Source: an uncultured Atopobium sp. (GTDB lineage Bacteria; Actinomycetota; Coriobacteriia; Coriobacteriales; Atopobiaceae). Taken from it: DNA of 64,000 nt. The DNA lies in contig CAKAPG010000005.1 in the NCBI GenBank assembly GCA_916715765.1, forward strand, positions 1 to 64,000, given 5' to 3'. The notes below the pieces were generated by a model. It was given only the letters and a program-made list of their open reading frames with translations. It was not told the DNA's origin and searched no databases. Positions 23,613 to 32,464 of the stretch are shown here, piece after piece (within the stretch, counting starts at the first letter, position 1; each line of letters begins with the position of its first letter). Position numbers and translations under genes: made by a program.

Positions 23613-24845
23613 CTTTTGATCTTTAAATCCCAAGAAGCAGAAGATACCAAATACAAGCGCGAGAATTGCCAGTGAACTATCGTAGAGAATGCAGGCGCCC
23701 ATGATGCCAAAGTTGCCTACAAACCAACCTCCTGTAAGCACAGCAAAACCTGCACCTGCAGCATAGCTCACAAACACCGCAACCTGCTTACGCATGGTTA
23801 CTACCGCGTAGTACAAGATAACCGTCAAAGCATTAAGCAAGCCGCCAAAGAGCAACATTAAAAGCTCTAGCTTATATGGCTCAAAATCAAGGCCATACAA
23901 AAGTCCAAGCACCGGAGCGCCTAGAGGCCACGCCAATGCCATAGAAACAACAGTAGCCAAGGCAACTACGGCAAAACCCTTAAGAATCAGGCCCACAAAC
24001 TGCTTGTCTTGCTGATTATTCCAATATTCAGCCATCTGAGTAAGCAGTGGCTTAAAGACAAAGTTACTTAAAAGATTGATAACCATGGCTGGCATGGCCA
24101 AAGCCGTAAAGAACGTAAGAAGTTCCTGATTACTCAGACCGCCCAACGCATAACGAGGTGCACCAACAACATACGTCAGCAAAAATGAACCAGCAAACAA
24201 CGGAGCGGTAGTAACCAGCAGTTTTGCAATTTGCTTACCGTCAAATGTAGGCTTAAGCGTTGCCATCCTCTTAGTAGGAGGAATGACAAGCACAATCATA
24301 ACTATCAGCGATGCAACAAAAGAAAGAGCTGCGCCAATAAGCAAATTCTTTGTAAGAAGCACACCCGCCGCAAAGCCAACAACCGTTGCAAGCACACGAT
24401 AAAAGAATGCCCTACCAGCAATATCTAAGCGACCATGCTGTTGGAACATGCCATGGAAAACATCTTCTACAACGTCAAATAAGCGCAGCGAAGCAATAAG
24501 GGCATACAGCAACCCCTCATAGCTCAATCCCTGGGACTGGAGGGTAAAAATAATAATTCCCGCAATCATCAAACCAGTTGTGATGATTCGTGCCGCAAGA
24601 TACACGCCAAACGAGAATACTTCTTCTGTATCGGTAACCTGATACGTTCTAATCTCAAAGTGACCAATGACCATAAGCTGCTGAGCCACAGCATACGCAA
24701 GCGAGAAAACACCACCGGCAGCAGCTCCCATGGTACGCGTGACCACCATCAACATAAGCACTGTTGAGGCAGCGTTCATTAAAGAACCAAGCGTATTCCA
24801 GAAGTAGTTTTTCTTAAGCTGTTCCGCAGAAGTATCAATAGTCAT
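23595..24845 (-). CDS. Polysaccharide/teichoic acid flippase (Wzx/MOP superfamily)
   Basis: 416 aa with 12 or so membrane segments and the N-terminal NYFWNTLGSLMNAASTVLMLMVVTRTMG that is typical of oligosaccharide flippases of the polysaccharide synthesis/Wzx type. It probably moves a lipid-linked repeat unit across the membrane. It is encoded directly after a licD gene (two bases between), so the cargo is likely a phosphocholine-bearing or rhamnose-containing polymer. Its final codons, including the Lys-rich end KDQKKKSAA, lie in the terminator hairpin. Confidence 0.88.
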   Translation of the reverse strand: MTIDTSAEQLKKNYFWNTLGSLMNAASTVLMLMVVTRTMGAAAGGVFSLAYAVAQQLMVIGHFEIRTYQVTDTEEVFSFGVYLAARIITTGLMIAGIIIFTLQSQGLSYEGLLYALIASLRLFDVVEDVFHGMFQQHGRLDIAGRAFFYRVLATVVGFAAGVLLTKNLLIGAALSFVASLIVMIVLVIPPTKRMATLKPTFDGKQIAKLLVTTAPLFAGSFLLTYVVGAPRYALGGLSNQELLTFFTALAMPAMVINLLSNFVFKPLLTQMAEYWNNQQDKQFVGLILKGFAVVALATVVSMALAWPLGAPVLGLLYGLDFEPYKLELLMLLFGGLLNALTVILYYAVVTMRKQVAVFVSYAAGAGFAVLTGGWFVGNFGIMGACILYDSSLAILALVFGIFCFLGFKDQKKKSAA

Positions 24846-24847
24846 AA

Positions 24848-25783
24848 TTAGCTTTTCTGGCCAAAACCTTCAAATGCCTGACGACTTCCCTTGGTAACAT
24901 CCACATCTTTCCACTTACCAAAATCAAGCGCGCCAGGATGGTGATTCTTTCTATCCTTTTCTGGAGGAAGCTGCATGTAATTACCATATCCTCTGGTTAA
25001 GAGCTTGTCGTATTCCTTAGGAAGCATAGTAGTAATGTCCTCAAAAGGAACACGAACCATAGGAAATACATCCTCTTTATCCATAGACCAGTTCTCTGGA
25101 TCAGGTTCAACAAAACTGGCGTAATGATTGGTATTCTCGCCCTCTGCAGTACGAGCTGCCTCATCCCACTTACGCTGAATCAGCGCAGATGAAACCCTAA
25201 AGAGCTTCAGGGTATGGTGAATGACAAAACATCCCGCAAGAGCAACTTTCTTCTTCCAGCCAGTCAACGGCACGCGTGGAGTTGGAGTAACCAGAAGGAA
25301 GTTCAGACGACCCCAGAACCATGTCTGACGCTTAATCTTGGCAAGCTTCTTAAGATCTGCAGGAATCTTATCAAAGGGAAAAATGCCAATAGAAATAGCG
25401 TACGTAAAGGGGCAGGTCATAAACTCATCAGGAACACACACTGTTCCCTTTAAAGAAAGGTTTGTATTTACTGCAGGAAAGTAATTGTTCGTCCTGCCGT
25501 TTTGAATGCAAAAATCTGGTCGAAGAAGCGCAGGTGCTTTCTCCAAAAAAATCTCATAATCCTCGCGGAACATCGAAATATCTACGTCATCATCCCAAGG
25601 AATAAAGCCTTTGTGTCTCACAGCGCCAATGGCTGTTCCGCCGTACGCCTGATACGAAATGCCAAGCTCCGTGCAGACGCGGTCAAGCTCATCCATCAAA
25701 AGCGTAGAAAGAATCTGGATCTTCCTTAGCTCATCGGGGTTCTCGTATGTCTTATATCCGTCAGACTCCACAAAGGCTCCCAT
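24848..25783 (-). CDS. LicD family phosphotransferase (first copy)
   Basis: 311 aa. The LicD core is plain: YGGTAIGAVRHKGFIPWDDDVDISMFREDYE at about residues 47-77, with the Asp triad that binds metal, and near the end GNYMQLPPEKDRKNHH. LicD enzymes transfer phosphocholine from CDP-choline to a sugar of teichoic acid or another surface glycan on the cytoplasmic side. A second paralogue is at 34476-35321; the two share the core motifs but differ widely elsewhere, suggesting different acceptor sugars. Confidence 0.92.
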   Translation of the reverse strand: MGAFVESDGYKTYENPDELRKIQILSTLLMDELDRVCTELGISYQAYGGTAIGAVRHKGFIPWDDDVDISMFREDYEIFLEKAPALLRPDFCIQNGRTNNYFPAVNTNLSLKGTVCVPDEFMTCPFTYAISIGIFPFDKIPADLKKLAKIKRQTWFWGRLNFLLVTPTPRVPLTGWKKKVALAGCFVIHHTLKLFRVSSALIQRKWDEAARTAEGENTNHYASFVEPDPENWSMDKEDVFPMVRVPFEDITTMLPKEYDKLLTRGYGNYMQLPPEKDRKNHHPGALDFGKWKDVDVTKGSRQAFEGFGQKS

Positions 25784-25846
25784 TCGCCATCGTCCGATAA
25801 CATTCTTATAATACTAGACATCGGAGCTAATCGATTGGATGTAGCA

Positions 25847-26638
25847 ATGTATACACCTCAGGATCACACGTTTGCTGTCTGCGCTTATGGCGAGAGCCCC
25901 TATCTAGAAGAGTGCATTCTCTCGCTCAAGAAGCAGACGCTGTCTACGAATATTCTTTTGGCTACTTCAACACCAAACGAACTGATTCAGTCTCTTTGCG
26001 AGAAGTACAACATTCCTATGCACGTCAATCCTGGTCCAGGAGGCATCGCTGGTGACTGGAACTTTGCGGTGAGCGTTTGCACAACTCCTCTGGTTACCAT
26101 CGCTCATCAAGATGACCTCTATAAACCTCACTATGCAGAGTACATGCTTGAACGCGTGAATAGCTCTTCTCTCCCACTTATTTACTTCACCAATTATGGT
26201 GAGCTTCGTGATGGCGAGGAAGTCCTTGAGAATCGTTTGCTTAAGGTAAAGCGTCGTCTTTTGTACTCGCTCTCAAAGCCAGAAAATGCAGGTAAGGCAT
26301 GGGCTAAACGTCGTGCGCTTGAGCTGGGTTGCGCCATTTGTTGCCCAAGTACCACACTAATCCTCCCCAATCTTGAGACTCCTGTTTTCAAAGCTGGATT
26401 TGGCTCTAACCTAGACTGGGAAGCATGGGAGGCAATTAGCAAGCGCGAGGGAGATTTCTTATACGACACCCGTGTACTGATGCTCCACCGCATCCATGAA
26501 GACTCTGAAACCAGCCACCTTATTCACGACAACCGTCGTGAACAAGAAGATCTGGAGATGCTCAAAAAGTTCTGGCCAGCTCCCGTTGCTAAGCTTATCA
26601 ACCTGGCTTATAAGAGTGGCCAGAAGAGTAACGGCTAG
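25847..26638 (+). CDS. Family 2 glycosyltransferase
   Basis: 263 aa. GT-A elements are visible: FAVCAYGESPYLEECILSLKKQT, GPGGIAGDWNFAVSV and the acidic metal site IAHQDDLY. The C-terminus is basic. It probably adds a sugar to the lipid-linked surface polymer. I use the ATG at 25847; a TTG four codons upstream has no better ribosome binding site. It is divergent from licD, with a shared 63-bp promoter region, and points toward the aminotransferase gene. The donor sugar is unknown. Confidence 0.8.
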   Translation: MYTPQDHTFAVCAYGESPYLEECILSLKKQTLSTNILLATSTPNELIQSLCEKYNIPMHVNPGPGGIAGDWNFAVSVCTTPLVTIAHQDDLYKPHYAEYMLERVNSSSLPLIYFTNYGELRDGEEVLENRLLKVKRRLLYSLSKPENAGKAWAKRRALELGCAICCPSTTLILPNLETPVFKAGFGSNLDWEAWEAISKREGDFLYDTRVLMLHRIHEDSETSHLIHDNRREQEDLEMLKKFWPAPVAKLINLAYKSGQKSNG

Positions 26639-26731
26639 TTTGTCATTACAGCGTAGAAACGTGACAACTAGAAACCATATAAGTGCAGGTTGTATACTTA
26701 TATAAAACAATGTAGCAATCATTGGAGAAAT

Positions 26732-27817
26732 ATGCTGAACTTTGCTGTTGGCCCCGTTCAATCAGAAGACGATGTTCGTGCTCTTGGTGCGCTTGATGTC
26801 CCCTACTTTAGGACTCCAGAGTTCTCAACCACCATACTTGAGAACGAGCAAATGCTCTGTGATCTGGCAAAAGCACCAGAGGGTTCTCGTGCTGTTTTTG
26901 TAACTGGATCTGGTACTGCAGGAATGGAAACCGTTGTTGCAGGCACCCTCTCAGCAGAAGATAAAGCTCTTGTAGTTGACGGCGGTAGCTTTGGTCATCG
27001 TTTTGTTCAGCTTCTTGAGCTGCATAACATTCCACATACCGCAATTAAGCTCAACTACGGCTCACCTTTAACTGCAGCCGATTTAGAGCCTTATCAGAAT
27101 CAGGGCTACACTGCATTTCTCGTCAATCTTGGCGAGACTTCCCAGGGTATTTTGTATGATGCAGAGCTTATCTCTGTATTCTGCAAAGCAAATAATCTGT
27201 TCTGGATTGCGGACTGCGTCAGCTCATTCTTAGCAGATTCCTTTGACATGACCTCTTTAGGTGTAGACGTCATGATTACTGGTTCTCAAAAAGCACTTGC
27301 CTGCCCTCCGGGCATTTCTCCAATTGTGCTTTCTCCAAAGGCAGTTAAAAAGATTGCTGGAATTAAAGCACCATGCATGTATCTTGACCTTAATTTGCTT
27401 CTCCAAAATGGAGAGCGCGGTCAAACACCTTTTACTCCAGCAGTACAGACGCTTCTTCAAATCCATAAACGCCTCAGCAACATTGTTAAAGCAGGCGGCG
27501 TTGATGCTGAAAACGCACGTATTGCAGCACTCGCAAAAGATTTCCGCGAGCGTGCTCAGAGTCTTCCGTTTGAGATGCGCCTTGTATCTCCTTCAAATGC
27601 AGTTACCTTCCTATCAACAGGTAACTACTCAGCAAAAACGCTTTTCCAAGTGCTTAAAGATGAATACGGCATGTGGATTTGTCCAAATGGTGGTGAAAAC
27701 GCAGATACTTCCTTCCGCGTTGGACATATTGGCGCTCACAATGTAAGTGACAATGCCGTTCTTGTTGCAGCAGTTCATGACGTTCAGCGTAGAGGTCTTT
27801 TAACCACTAGGGAGTAA
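26732..27817 (+). CDS. Class V aminotransferase, aminoethylphosphonate/alanine-glyoxylate type
   Basis: 361 aa. The PLP enzyme fold is intact: TGSGTAGMETVVAGTL binds the phosphate, Asp161 in WIADCVSSF contacts the pyridine nitrogen, and Lys187 in ITGSQKALACPPG forms the Schiff base. It most resembles 2-aminoethylphosphonate:pyruvate and alanine:glyoxylate aminotransferases. GGAG precedes the ATG; an upstream extension has no support. The next gene starts two bases after its stop and encodes a cytidylyltransferase-oxidoreductase fusion, so the amino product or keto substrate is probably part of a surface-polymer precursor. No phosphoenolpyruvate mutase is present, so a phosphonate role is doubtful. 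Confidence 0.85.
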   Translation: MLNFAVGPVQSEDDVRALGALDVPYFRTPEFSTTILENEQMLCDLAKAPEGSRAVFVTGSGTAGMETVVAGTLSAEDKALVVDGGSFGHRFVQLLELHNIPHTAIKLNYGSPLTAADLEPYQNQGYTAFLVNLGETSQGILYDAELISVFCKANNLFWIADCVSSFLADSFDMTSLGVDVMITGSQKALACPPGISPIVLSPKAVKKIAGIKAPCMYLDLNLLLQNGERGQTPFTPAVQTLLQIHKRLSNIVKAGGVDAENARIAALAKDFRERAQSLPFEMRLVSPSNAVTFLSTGNYSAKTLFQVLKDEYGMWICPNGGENADTSFRVGHIGAHNVSDNAVLVAAVHDVQRRGLLTTRE

Positions 27818-27819
27818 CC

Positions 27820-29163
27820 ATGACCAAGGTAATCACCTATGGCACCTTTGACCTGCTTCACTATGGTCACACTAACCTACTCAAGCGTGCCAAAGACCTG
27901 GGCGACTATCTTATCGTAGGCGTTACTGCTGAAGCCTATGATATGGCTCGCGGTAAAATCAACGTAAAACAAAGCCTCTCTGAACGAATCGAGAATGTCA
28001 GAGAGACCGGCCTTGCTGATGAGATTATCGTTGAGGAATACGAAGGTCAAAAAATTGACGATATTCGCCGTTATGGTGCAGATATTTTTGCCATTGGCTC
28101 AGACTGGAAAGGAAAATTTGACTACCTTTCTGACTATTGCAAAGTAGTGTATCTTGATCGAACAAAAGGCATTTCAAGCACGGAGCTCCGCAGTGAAGAG
28201 CGCAAACTTTCTGTTGGCCTCATTGGTGACGCTTCTTGGCTTGATAAATACAGGAGGCAAGCTCGTTTTGTAAACGGTATGGAGATTGAAGGCATTGCTA
28301 CGCCCGACACCACCATGCTTACTCCTGAGCTATCTGAGCTTCCTGTTGTAACCTCTGACATCTCCGATCTTCTACAAAAAGTTGATGCTGTTGTCATTGC
28401 ATCTGATCCATCTCTTCACGAGAAACAAATCAGGCAGGCGCTTGAGGCGGGAAAGCATGTCCTGTGTGAATCCCCCTTTGCTCTAACACCAGAGGCTGGC
28501 GATTCTCTAGTAGCTTATGCACAAGAGCGTGGTTTAGTGCTTCAAGATGCCATTAAAACAGCATATTCAACAGCCTTCCATCGACTTGTTCTCTTGGTTA
28601 AAGGCGGAAAAATCGGCAAGGTTGTCTCAGTTGATGCCACCTGCACCTCACTTCGTTATAACAAAACCGATGATTCAATTACGGGTGCCAACTGGGGTGG
28701 TATGGGTGAATGGGGACCCATTGCCCTTCTCCCTATCTTCCAAATTCTTGGTACCGACTACACATCTTCGCAAATCATTACTCGTGGCGAGAAGGGCTTT
28801 GTCCACGAAGGTGAATTTACCAAGATAGATTTTGTCTATTCAAGTGCGGTAGCTTCTATGAAAGTAGCAACCGGTGTTAAATCTGAGGGCGAGTTGGTTA
28901 TCTCTGGTACTGACGCTTATGTCTATGTACCAGCACCTTGGTGGAAAACAGATTACTTTGAAATCCGCTACGAAAATCCTGCAGACAATAAGCGCTACTT
29001 CTATCAACTTGATGGTGAGGGCTTTAGGTTTGAGCTTATTACGTTTGCTCAAGCTATTGCAAACGGTGCTTCAAATTCTTATATTTCCCGTGATATTTCA
29101 CGTACACTTTGTAAGGTAATGGGTGATTATTATCTAGGAACAAATACTTTGCAGATTAGCTAG
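27820..29163 (+). CDS. Cytidylyltransferase (TagD-like)-Gfo/Idh/MocA oxidoreductase fusion
   Basis: 447 aa. Residues 1 to about 130 are a glycerol-3-phosphate cytidylyltransferase-like nucleotidyltransferase: YGTFDLLHYGHTNLLKRA with the HxGH site, and KGISSTELR near its end. Residues about 131-447 resemble a Gfo/Idh/MocA oxidoreductase (SVGLIGDASWL, AVVIASDPSLHEKQIRQALEAGKHVLCESPFALT, then a beta-sheet C-terminal domain). The usual catalytic EKP motif reads ESP, and the glycine-rich loop is atypical, so the second half may be catalytically altered. Coupled to the aminotransferase, it probably makes a CDP-activated polyol or amino-alcohol. The architecture is clear; the product is a guess. Confidence 0.85.
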   Translation: MTKVITYGTFDLLHYGHTNLLKRAKDLGDYLIVGVTAEAYDMARGKINVKQSLSERIENVRETGLADEIIVEEYEGQKIDDIRRYGADIFAIGSDWKGKFDYLSDYCKVVYLDRTKGISSTELRSEERKLSVGLIGDASWLDKYRRQARFVNGMEIEGIATPDTTMLTPELSELPVVTSDISDLLQKVDAVVIASDPSLHEKQIRQALEAGKHVLCESPFALTPEAGDSLVAYAQERGLVLQDAIKTAYSTAFHRLVLLVKGGKIGKVVSVDATCTSLRYNKTDDSITGANWGGMGEWGPIALLPIFQILGTDYTSSQIITRGEKGFVHEGEFTKIDFVYSSAVASMKVATGVKSEGELVISGTDAYVYVPAPWWKTDYFEIRYENPADNKRYFYQLDGEGFRFELITFAQAIANGASNSYISRDISRTLCKVMGDYYLGTNTLQIS

Positions 29164-29178
29164 CCTTAAATCTAAATC

Positions 29179-29218
29179 AGAAGCTCGTAACTACTATCTT
29201 GTTACGAGCTTCTTTTTT
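29179..29218 (+). terminator. Terminator after the cytidylyltransferase fusion
   Basis: A perfect 13-bp inverted repeat AGAAGCTCGTAAC/GTTACGAGCTTCT with a nine-base loop is followed by TTTTTT on the plus strand, a textbook intrinsic terminator. Confidence 0.92.
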
Positions 29219-29274
29219 GATAAAAAGATAAAATAGGCTCTGTTAAATCTATTTCACTTACACAAGGGGTTTCA

Positions 29275-31395
29275 TTGATTATGACTACATCGTCAGCCAA
29301 TAAAATTCTGTTCATCATCCATGGCTTGATTTACACACTTGTGTTGACTCTAGTCTGGTGGGCACTTCTACCAGCAACAGCTCAGGCTTACGTTGACCCG
29401 TCAGTTATGACCTACACCATCCAGGCACTGGCAGCAGTTGTAGTTGCGCTTTCTGCAGTGCTTGGCGTTGCGTTTAGGCGTTCTCGTAAGGTGCTCTTCC
29501 GTCTGCTTAAGATTGATGAGAACGCTAATAAGATTGTCGAAGGCAAAGTCCACAAGGTTGACGCCAAAGGTGCAGAAGCTGCAAACACTCAGATGAAAGA
29601 AATCCTTGCAGCAGAAGCTATCCGTCTCAAAGAACAAAAAGAAGGCACCCTCAAACCTAAGGGTCGTATTGGTGTCGCATTTCTTATCTCTTTCTTTACT
29701 GTCTTTACCATCTTGGTCGTAGCCCCACTTGAGCTGGTGGCAAGCAATGCAAAGGATTTATCGTTTAGTCTTAATGATGTAGCAGGTCCTGTATTTTTAT
29801 CAGGGCTTTTGCTAACACTAATTTCTACCGCAGCTCTTTCACTCCTGCGTAAGCGCGTGTTTAACGTTGCCGTTGCGTTTATAGGAGCCATCGGTGTGGC
29901 ATCGTACGTTCAGGCAGTGTTCTTGAACGGTGGTATGCCACTTGCTGATGGTCATGAGGTTATTTGGTCCAACTTCACAACTCAAATGATTGTCTCTGGT
30001 GTCATCTGGCTGGCAATCATTGCAGCTGCAGTGACCTTCTCGCTCCTAAAAGCACGTCAGCTCCGAACGGGCCTTTTGGTAACCGCAACCGCTCTTATCA
30101 TTGTCCAGACAGTGGGCGTTGCAAGTCTGTGGGGTCCAGCTGTAGCCGCTTTCACTGACGTCAATACAAGAGAATCTCAGCAAATTTATGCAACAAGAGA
30201 TGGTCTCTTTAATGTTTCTTCCAAGAAGAACGTCGTGGTGTTTGTCCTAGACACCACCGACACCGCCTTTGTACAGCAAATTTATAACGAATATCCCGAG
30301 ACATTTACTCATATGACAGGCTTTACCTGGTACAGAAATTCCGTCGGCTCCATGATTCCAACACGCTATGGCATTCCTTCCCTTGTCTTTGAAAATCGTC
30401 TGCAACCTGGCCAGTCATTTGGTGACTTTGTTAATGGTTGGGCAGATAACAGCCATTATCTTGATGACATCAATAAGCTTGGCTATTCCGTTGGTCTGTA
30501 TACCGATAACTTTAATTCAATTTATACCGACTATATGCACAACCGCACTATCAACTATCACGAGCTTCGCGGTCGTGGTTCAGAAAATCAGCTCAACATT
30601 CTTGGTGCGCTGCGTATTCTTTATAAGACGGCTTTCTGCAGAGATATGCCTTGGGTAATTAAGCCTCGCTTCTGGTATTACACCGAGGACCTTAACATGC
30701 GTATGATGAGGAAATTTACGTATGACGAGGTTGACATGTCTTCTCAGCGCTATAACGAAGACGATCTTAAGTATTACCAAGAACTCCAGCACTATGGCCT
30801 GTCTGTTCACGATGAAAACGATACGGGAAGTTTCCGCTTCATCCACCTTATGGGTTCTCATGGTCCTTTCATCCTTAATAGAAACCTTGAGCGCCCTAAA
30901 GATCCAAGCGAAGAAAATGAGATCGAGCAGACCCGCGGTGCTTGGAAAATCGTAGATGCTTATATTGAAGAGCTAAAACGCCTTGGTCTCTATGAAAATA
31001 CCTCTATTATTGTGACTGCTGATCATGGTCGTTGGTATCTAACACCAAACGACATTACAGAGACTTCTGCTCCAGCAATTTTCTATAAACCTGCCGGTCA
31101 AAGCGCGGAAGCCGCAGCTCAGCCTATGCAGGTCTCAGATGCTCCTGTTTGGCACTACGATATTTTGGCTCAAACACTTAAGGATATGGGTGCAGATCCT
31201 CAGATGCTCTCCAGGTACACCACTCCTCTTGATGAGTCCTATGAGGGAGAGGTTCGTCCTCGCTACTACATTGAAACTATTACCGAAAATAACCGTGATG
31301 CAGAGCTTAGAGAGTTTGTCATTAATGGTGACGCAACCGACTTTACCACCTGGAGTTTAACGGGAAATAACTGGAGACTTGTTTCCGATAAATAG
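29275..31395 (+). CDS. Membrane sulfatase/alkaline-phosphatase superfamily transferase (LtaS-like)
   Basis: 706 aa. About five hydrophobic segments fill residues 10-300, with a charged loop (about 75-130). The rest is an extracellular sulfatase-fold domain with VVVFVLDTTDTAF (first metal aspartate), a conserved Ser/Thr-rich SMIPTRYGIPS region where the nucleophile is expected, HLMGSHGPF, and IIVTADHGRW (last metal site). Proteins built like this include lipoteichoic acid synthases and phosphoethanolamine transferases. It may polymerise or decorate the surface polymer with the product of the preceding genes. The start is either TTG 29275, well spaced from AAGGGG, or ATG 29281. Confidence 0.82.
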   Translation: MIMTTSSANKILFIIHGLIYTLVLTLVWWALLPATAQAYVDPSVMTYTIQALAAVVVALSAVLGVAFRRSRKVLFRLLKIDENANKIVEGKVHKVDAKGAEAANTQMKEILAAEAIRLKEQKEGTLKPKGRIGVAFLISFFTVFTILVVAPLELVASNAKDLSFSLNDVAGPVFLSGLLLTLISTAALSLLRKRVFNVAVAFIGAIGVASYVQAVFLNGGMPLADGHEVIWSNFTTQMIVSGVIWLAIIAAAVTFSLLKARQLRTGLLVTATALIIVQTVGVASLWGPAVAAFTDVNTRESQQIYATRDGLFNVSSKKNVVVFVLDTTDTAFVQQIYNEYPETFTHMTGFTWYRNSVGSMIPTRYGIPSLVFENRLQPGQSFGDFVNGWADNSHYLDDINKLGYSVGLYTDNFNSIYTDYMHNRTINYHELRGRGSENQLNILGALRILYKTAFCRDMPWVIKPRFWYYTEDLNMRMMRKFTYDEVDMSSQRYNEDDLKYYQELQHYGLSVHDENDTGSFRFIHLMGSHGPFILNRNLERPKDPSEENEIEQTRGAWKIVDAYIEELKRLGLYENTSIIVTADHGRWYLTPNDITETSAPAIFYKPAGQSAEAAAQPMQVSDAPVWHYDILAQTLKDMGADPQMLSRYTTPLDESYEGEVRPRYYIETITENNRDAELREFVINGDATDFTTWSLTGNNWRLVSDK

Positions 31396-31434
31396 TCCTT
31401 GCAAACGCAGAACTAAATCATTAGACATACAAAA

Positions 31435-31466
31435 AGCGAGCCGTTCTTATCGCAGAATGGCTCGCT
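31435..31466 (-). terminator. Terminator between converging genes
   Basis: AGCGAGCCGTTCT and AGAATGGCTCGCT form a 13-bp stem (one mismatch-free side) with a six-base loop. On the minus strand it is followed by TTTTTG, so it best serves the LicB-like gene, but it may also stop plus-strand transcription. Confidence 0.8.
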
Positions 31467-31499
31467 ATTTGTAAAGACACCTAGGAGTGCAGCAACAAA

Positions 31500-32447
31500 T
31501 TAATCTCTCTTGAGCAGTTCGTTCCAGTCTGGAGTAGCCGAAAGAACCGTTCCCACAATAATGACAATGCAGCAAATCACCGTCAAAGGAGATGGAATTG
31601 CTTCTGGCATAATTGCTGGCAAAATAATACCCGCAAGCGCGGCAAAAATGACTGACCAGGCAGAATAAGAAATATTCAAGGCCATACCGCGAGAAGCGCC
31701 AATAGCGTCAATGGCCTTGTAGTAGAAGAGATACGAGGCAGTACCTGCAAGCGCAGCAATAAAGACAACACCGTTAGCAGGAGTAACTGCAACCTGGCTT
31801 GCAAACTCTACAGAGCCTGCGAGAGGCAGGATAATAAGACCATAAGCAAACGCAGAGGTAGTTTCTCTGATTTGAAGTGCGGTTTCATTATCAACAGCAT
31901 CGTCTTGCATACCCCAAGCCAAAATAACTGCCTCGGAGCCCCAACCAAAGACACAAGCTACAACGCCTAAGATTCCAACAAGAACGTTTCCGTTACCCTC
32001 GCCTGCAGCAGTTGATACACCAATGACCATAACGCCTACAAGAGCAACAATAAGGGCAATAACCTGCTTCAAATTCATTTTTTCTTTAAGAAGAAGCCAC
32101 GCCAAAAGTGAGCCAACGGCTGGATAAAAAGCTGAAATAGCAGCGGTGTAACCAGGTCCAATAGCATTAATTGCAGCAAGATAACCACTCATGCCAATTG
32201 GTCCGCCTAAAAGAGCGCCCAGCATAACAACACGGCCGCTCTTAGTTTTTGCAGCTTCAAGGGTATCCCTCAGCCTACCCTTACGCCCCATCATGACAAG
32301 AAGAATAGCCGCGGCAAAAAAGTCATGCATAAATGCGCTAGCAAAGGATGCTTGAGCGGAATCAACATAGGGACTCATACCAAGAGCAACACCGAGAATA
32401 ACGGTATCAACTGCCCACAGAATGCCGCTTAATAAACCATATTGCAT
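31500..32447 (-). CDS. licB: DMT/EamA family transporter, LicB-like choline permease
   Basis: 315 aa with ten membrane segments in two EamA halves (SGILWAVDTVILGVALGM; TAAISAFYPAVGSLLAWLLLKEKM). In lic loci the equivalent gene licB imports choline. Here it follows the HTH-LicC-LicA gene by 17 bp, which supports the name. I start it at MQYGLLSG, preceded by AAGGGG; the ORF continues 14 codons upstream into the end of the previous gene without support. Confidence 0.82.
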   Translation of the reverse strand: MQYGLLSGILWAVDTVILGVALGMSPYVDSAQASFASAFMHDFFAAAILLVMMGRKGRLRDTLEAAKTKSGRVVMLGALLGGPIGMSGYLAAINAIGPGYTAAISAFYPAVGSLLAWLLLKEKMNLKQVIALIVALVGVMVIGVSTAAGEGNGNVLVGILGVVACVFGWGSEAVILAWGMQDDAVDNETALQIRETTSAFAYGLIILPLAGSVEFASQVAVTPANGVVFIAALAGTASYLFYYKAIDAIGASRGMALNISYSAWSVIFAALAGIILPAIMPEAIPSPLTVICCIVIIVGTVLSATPDWNELLKRD

Positions 32448-32464
32448 TATTTCCCCTTTTGTTC

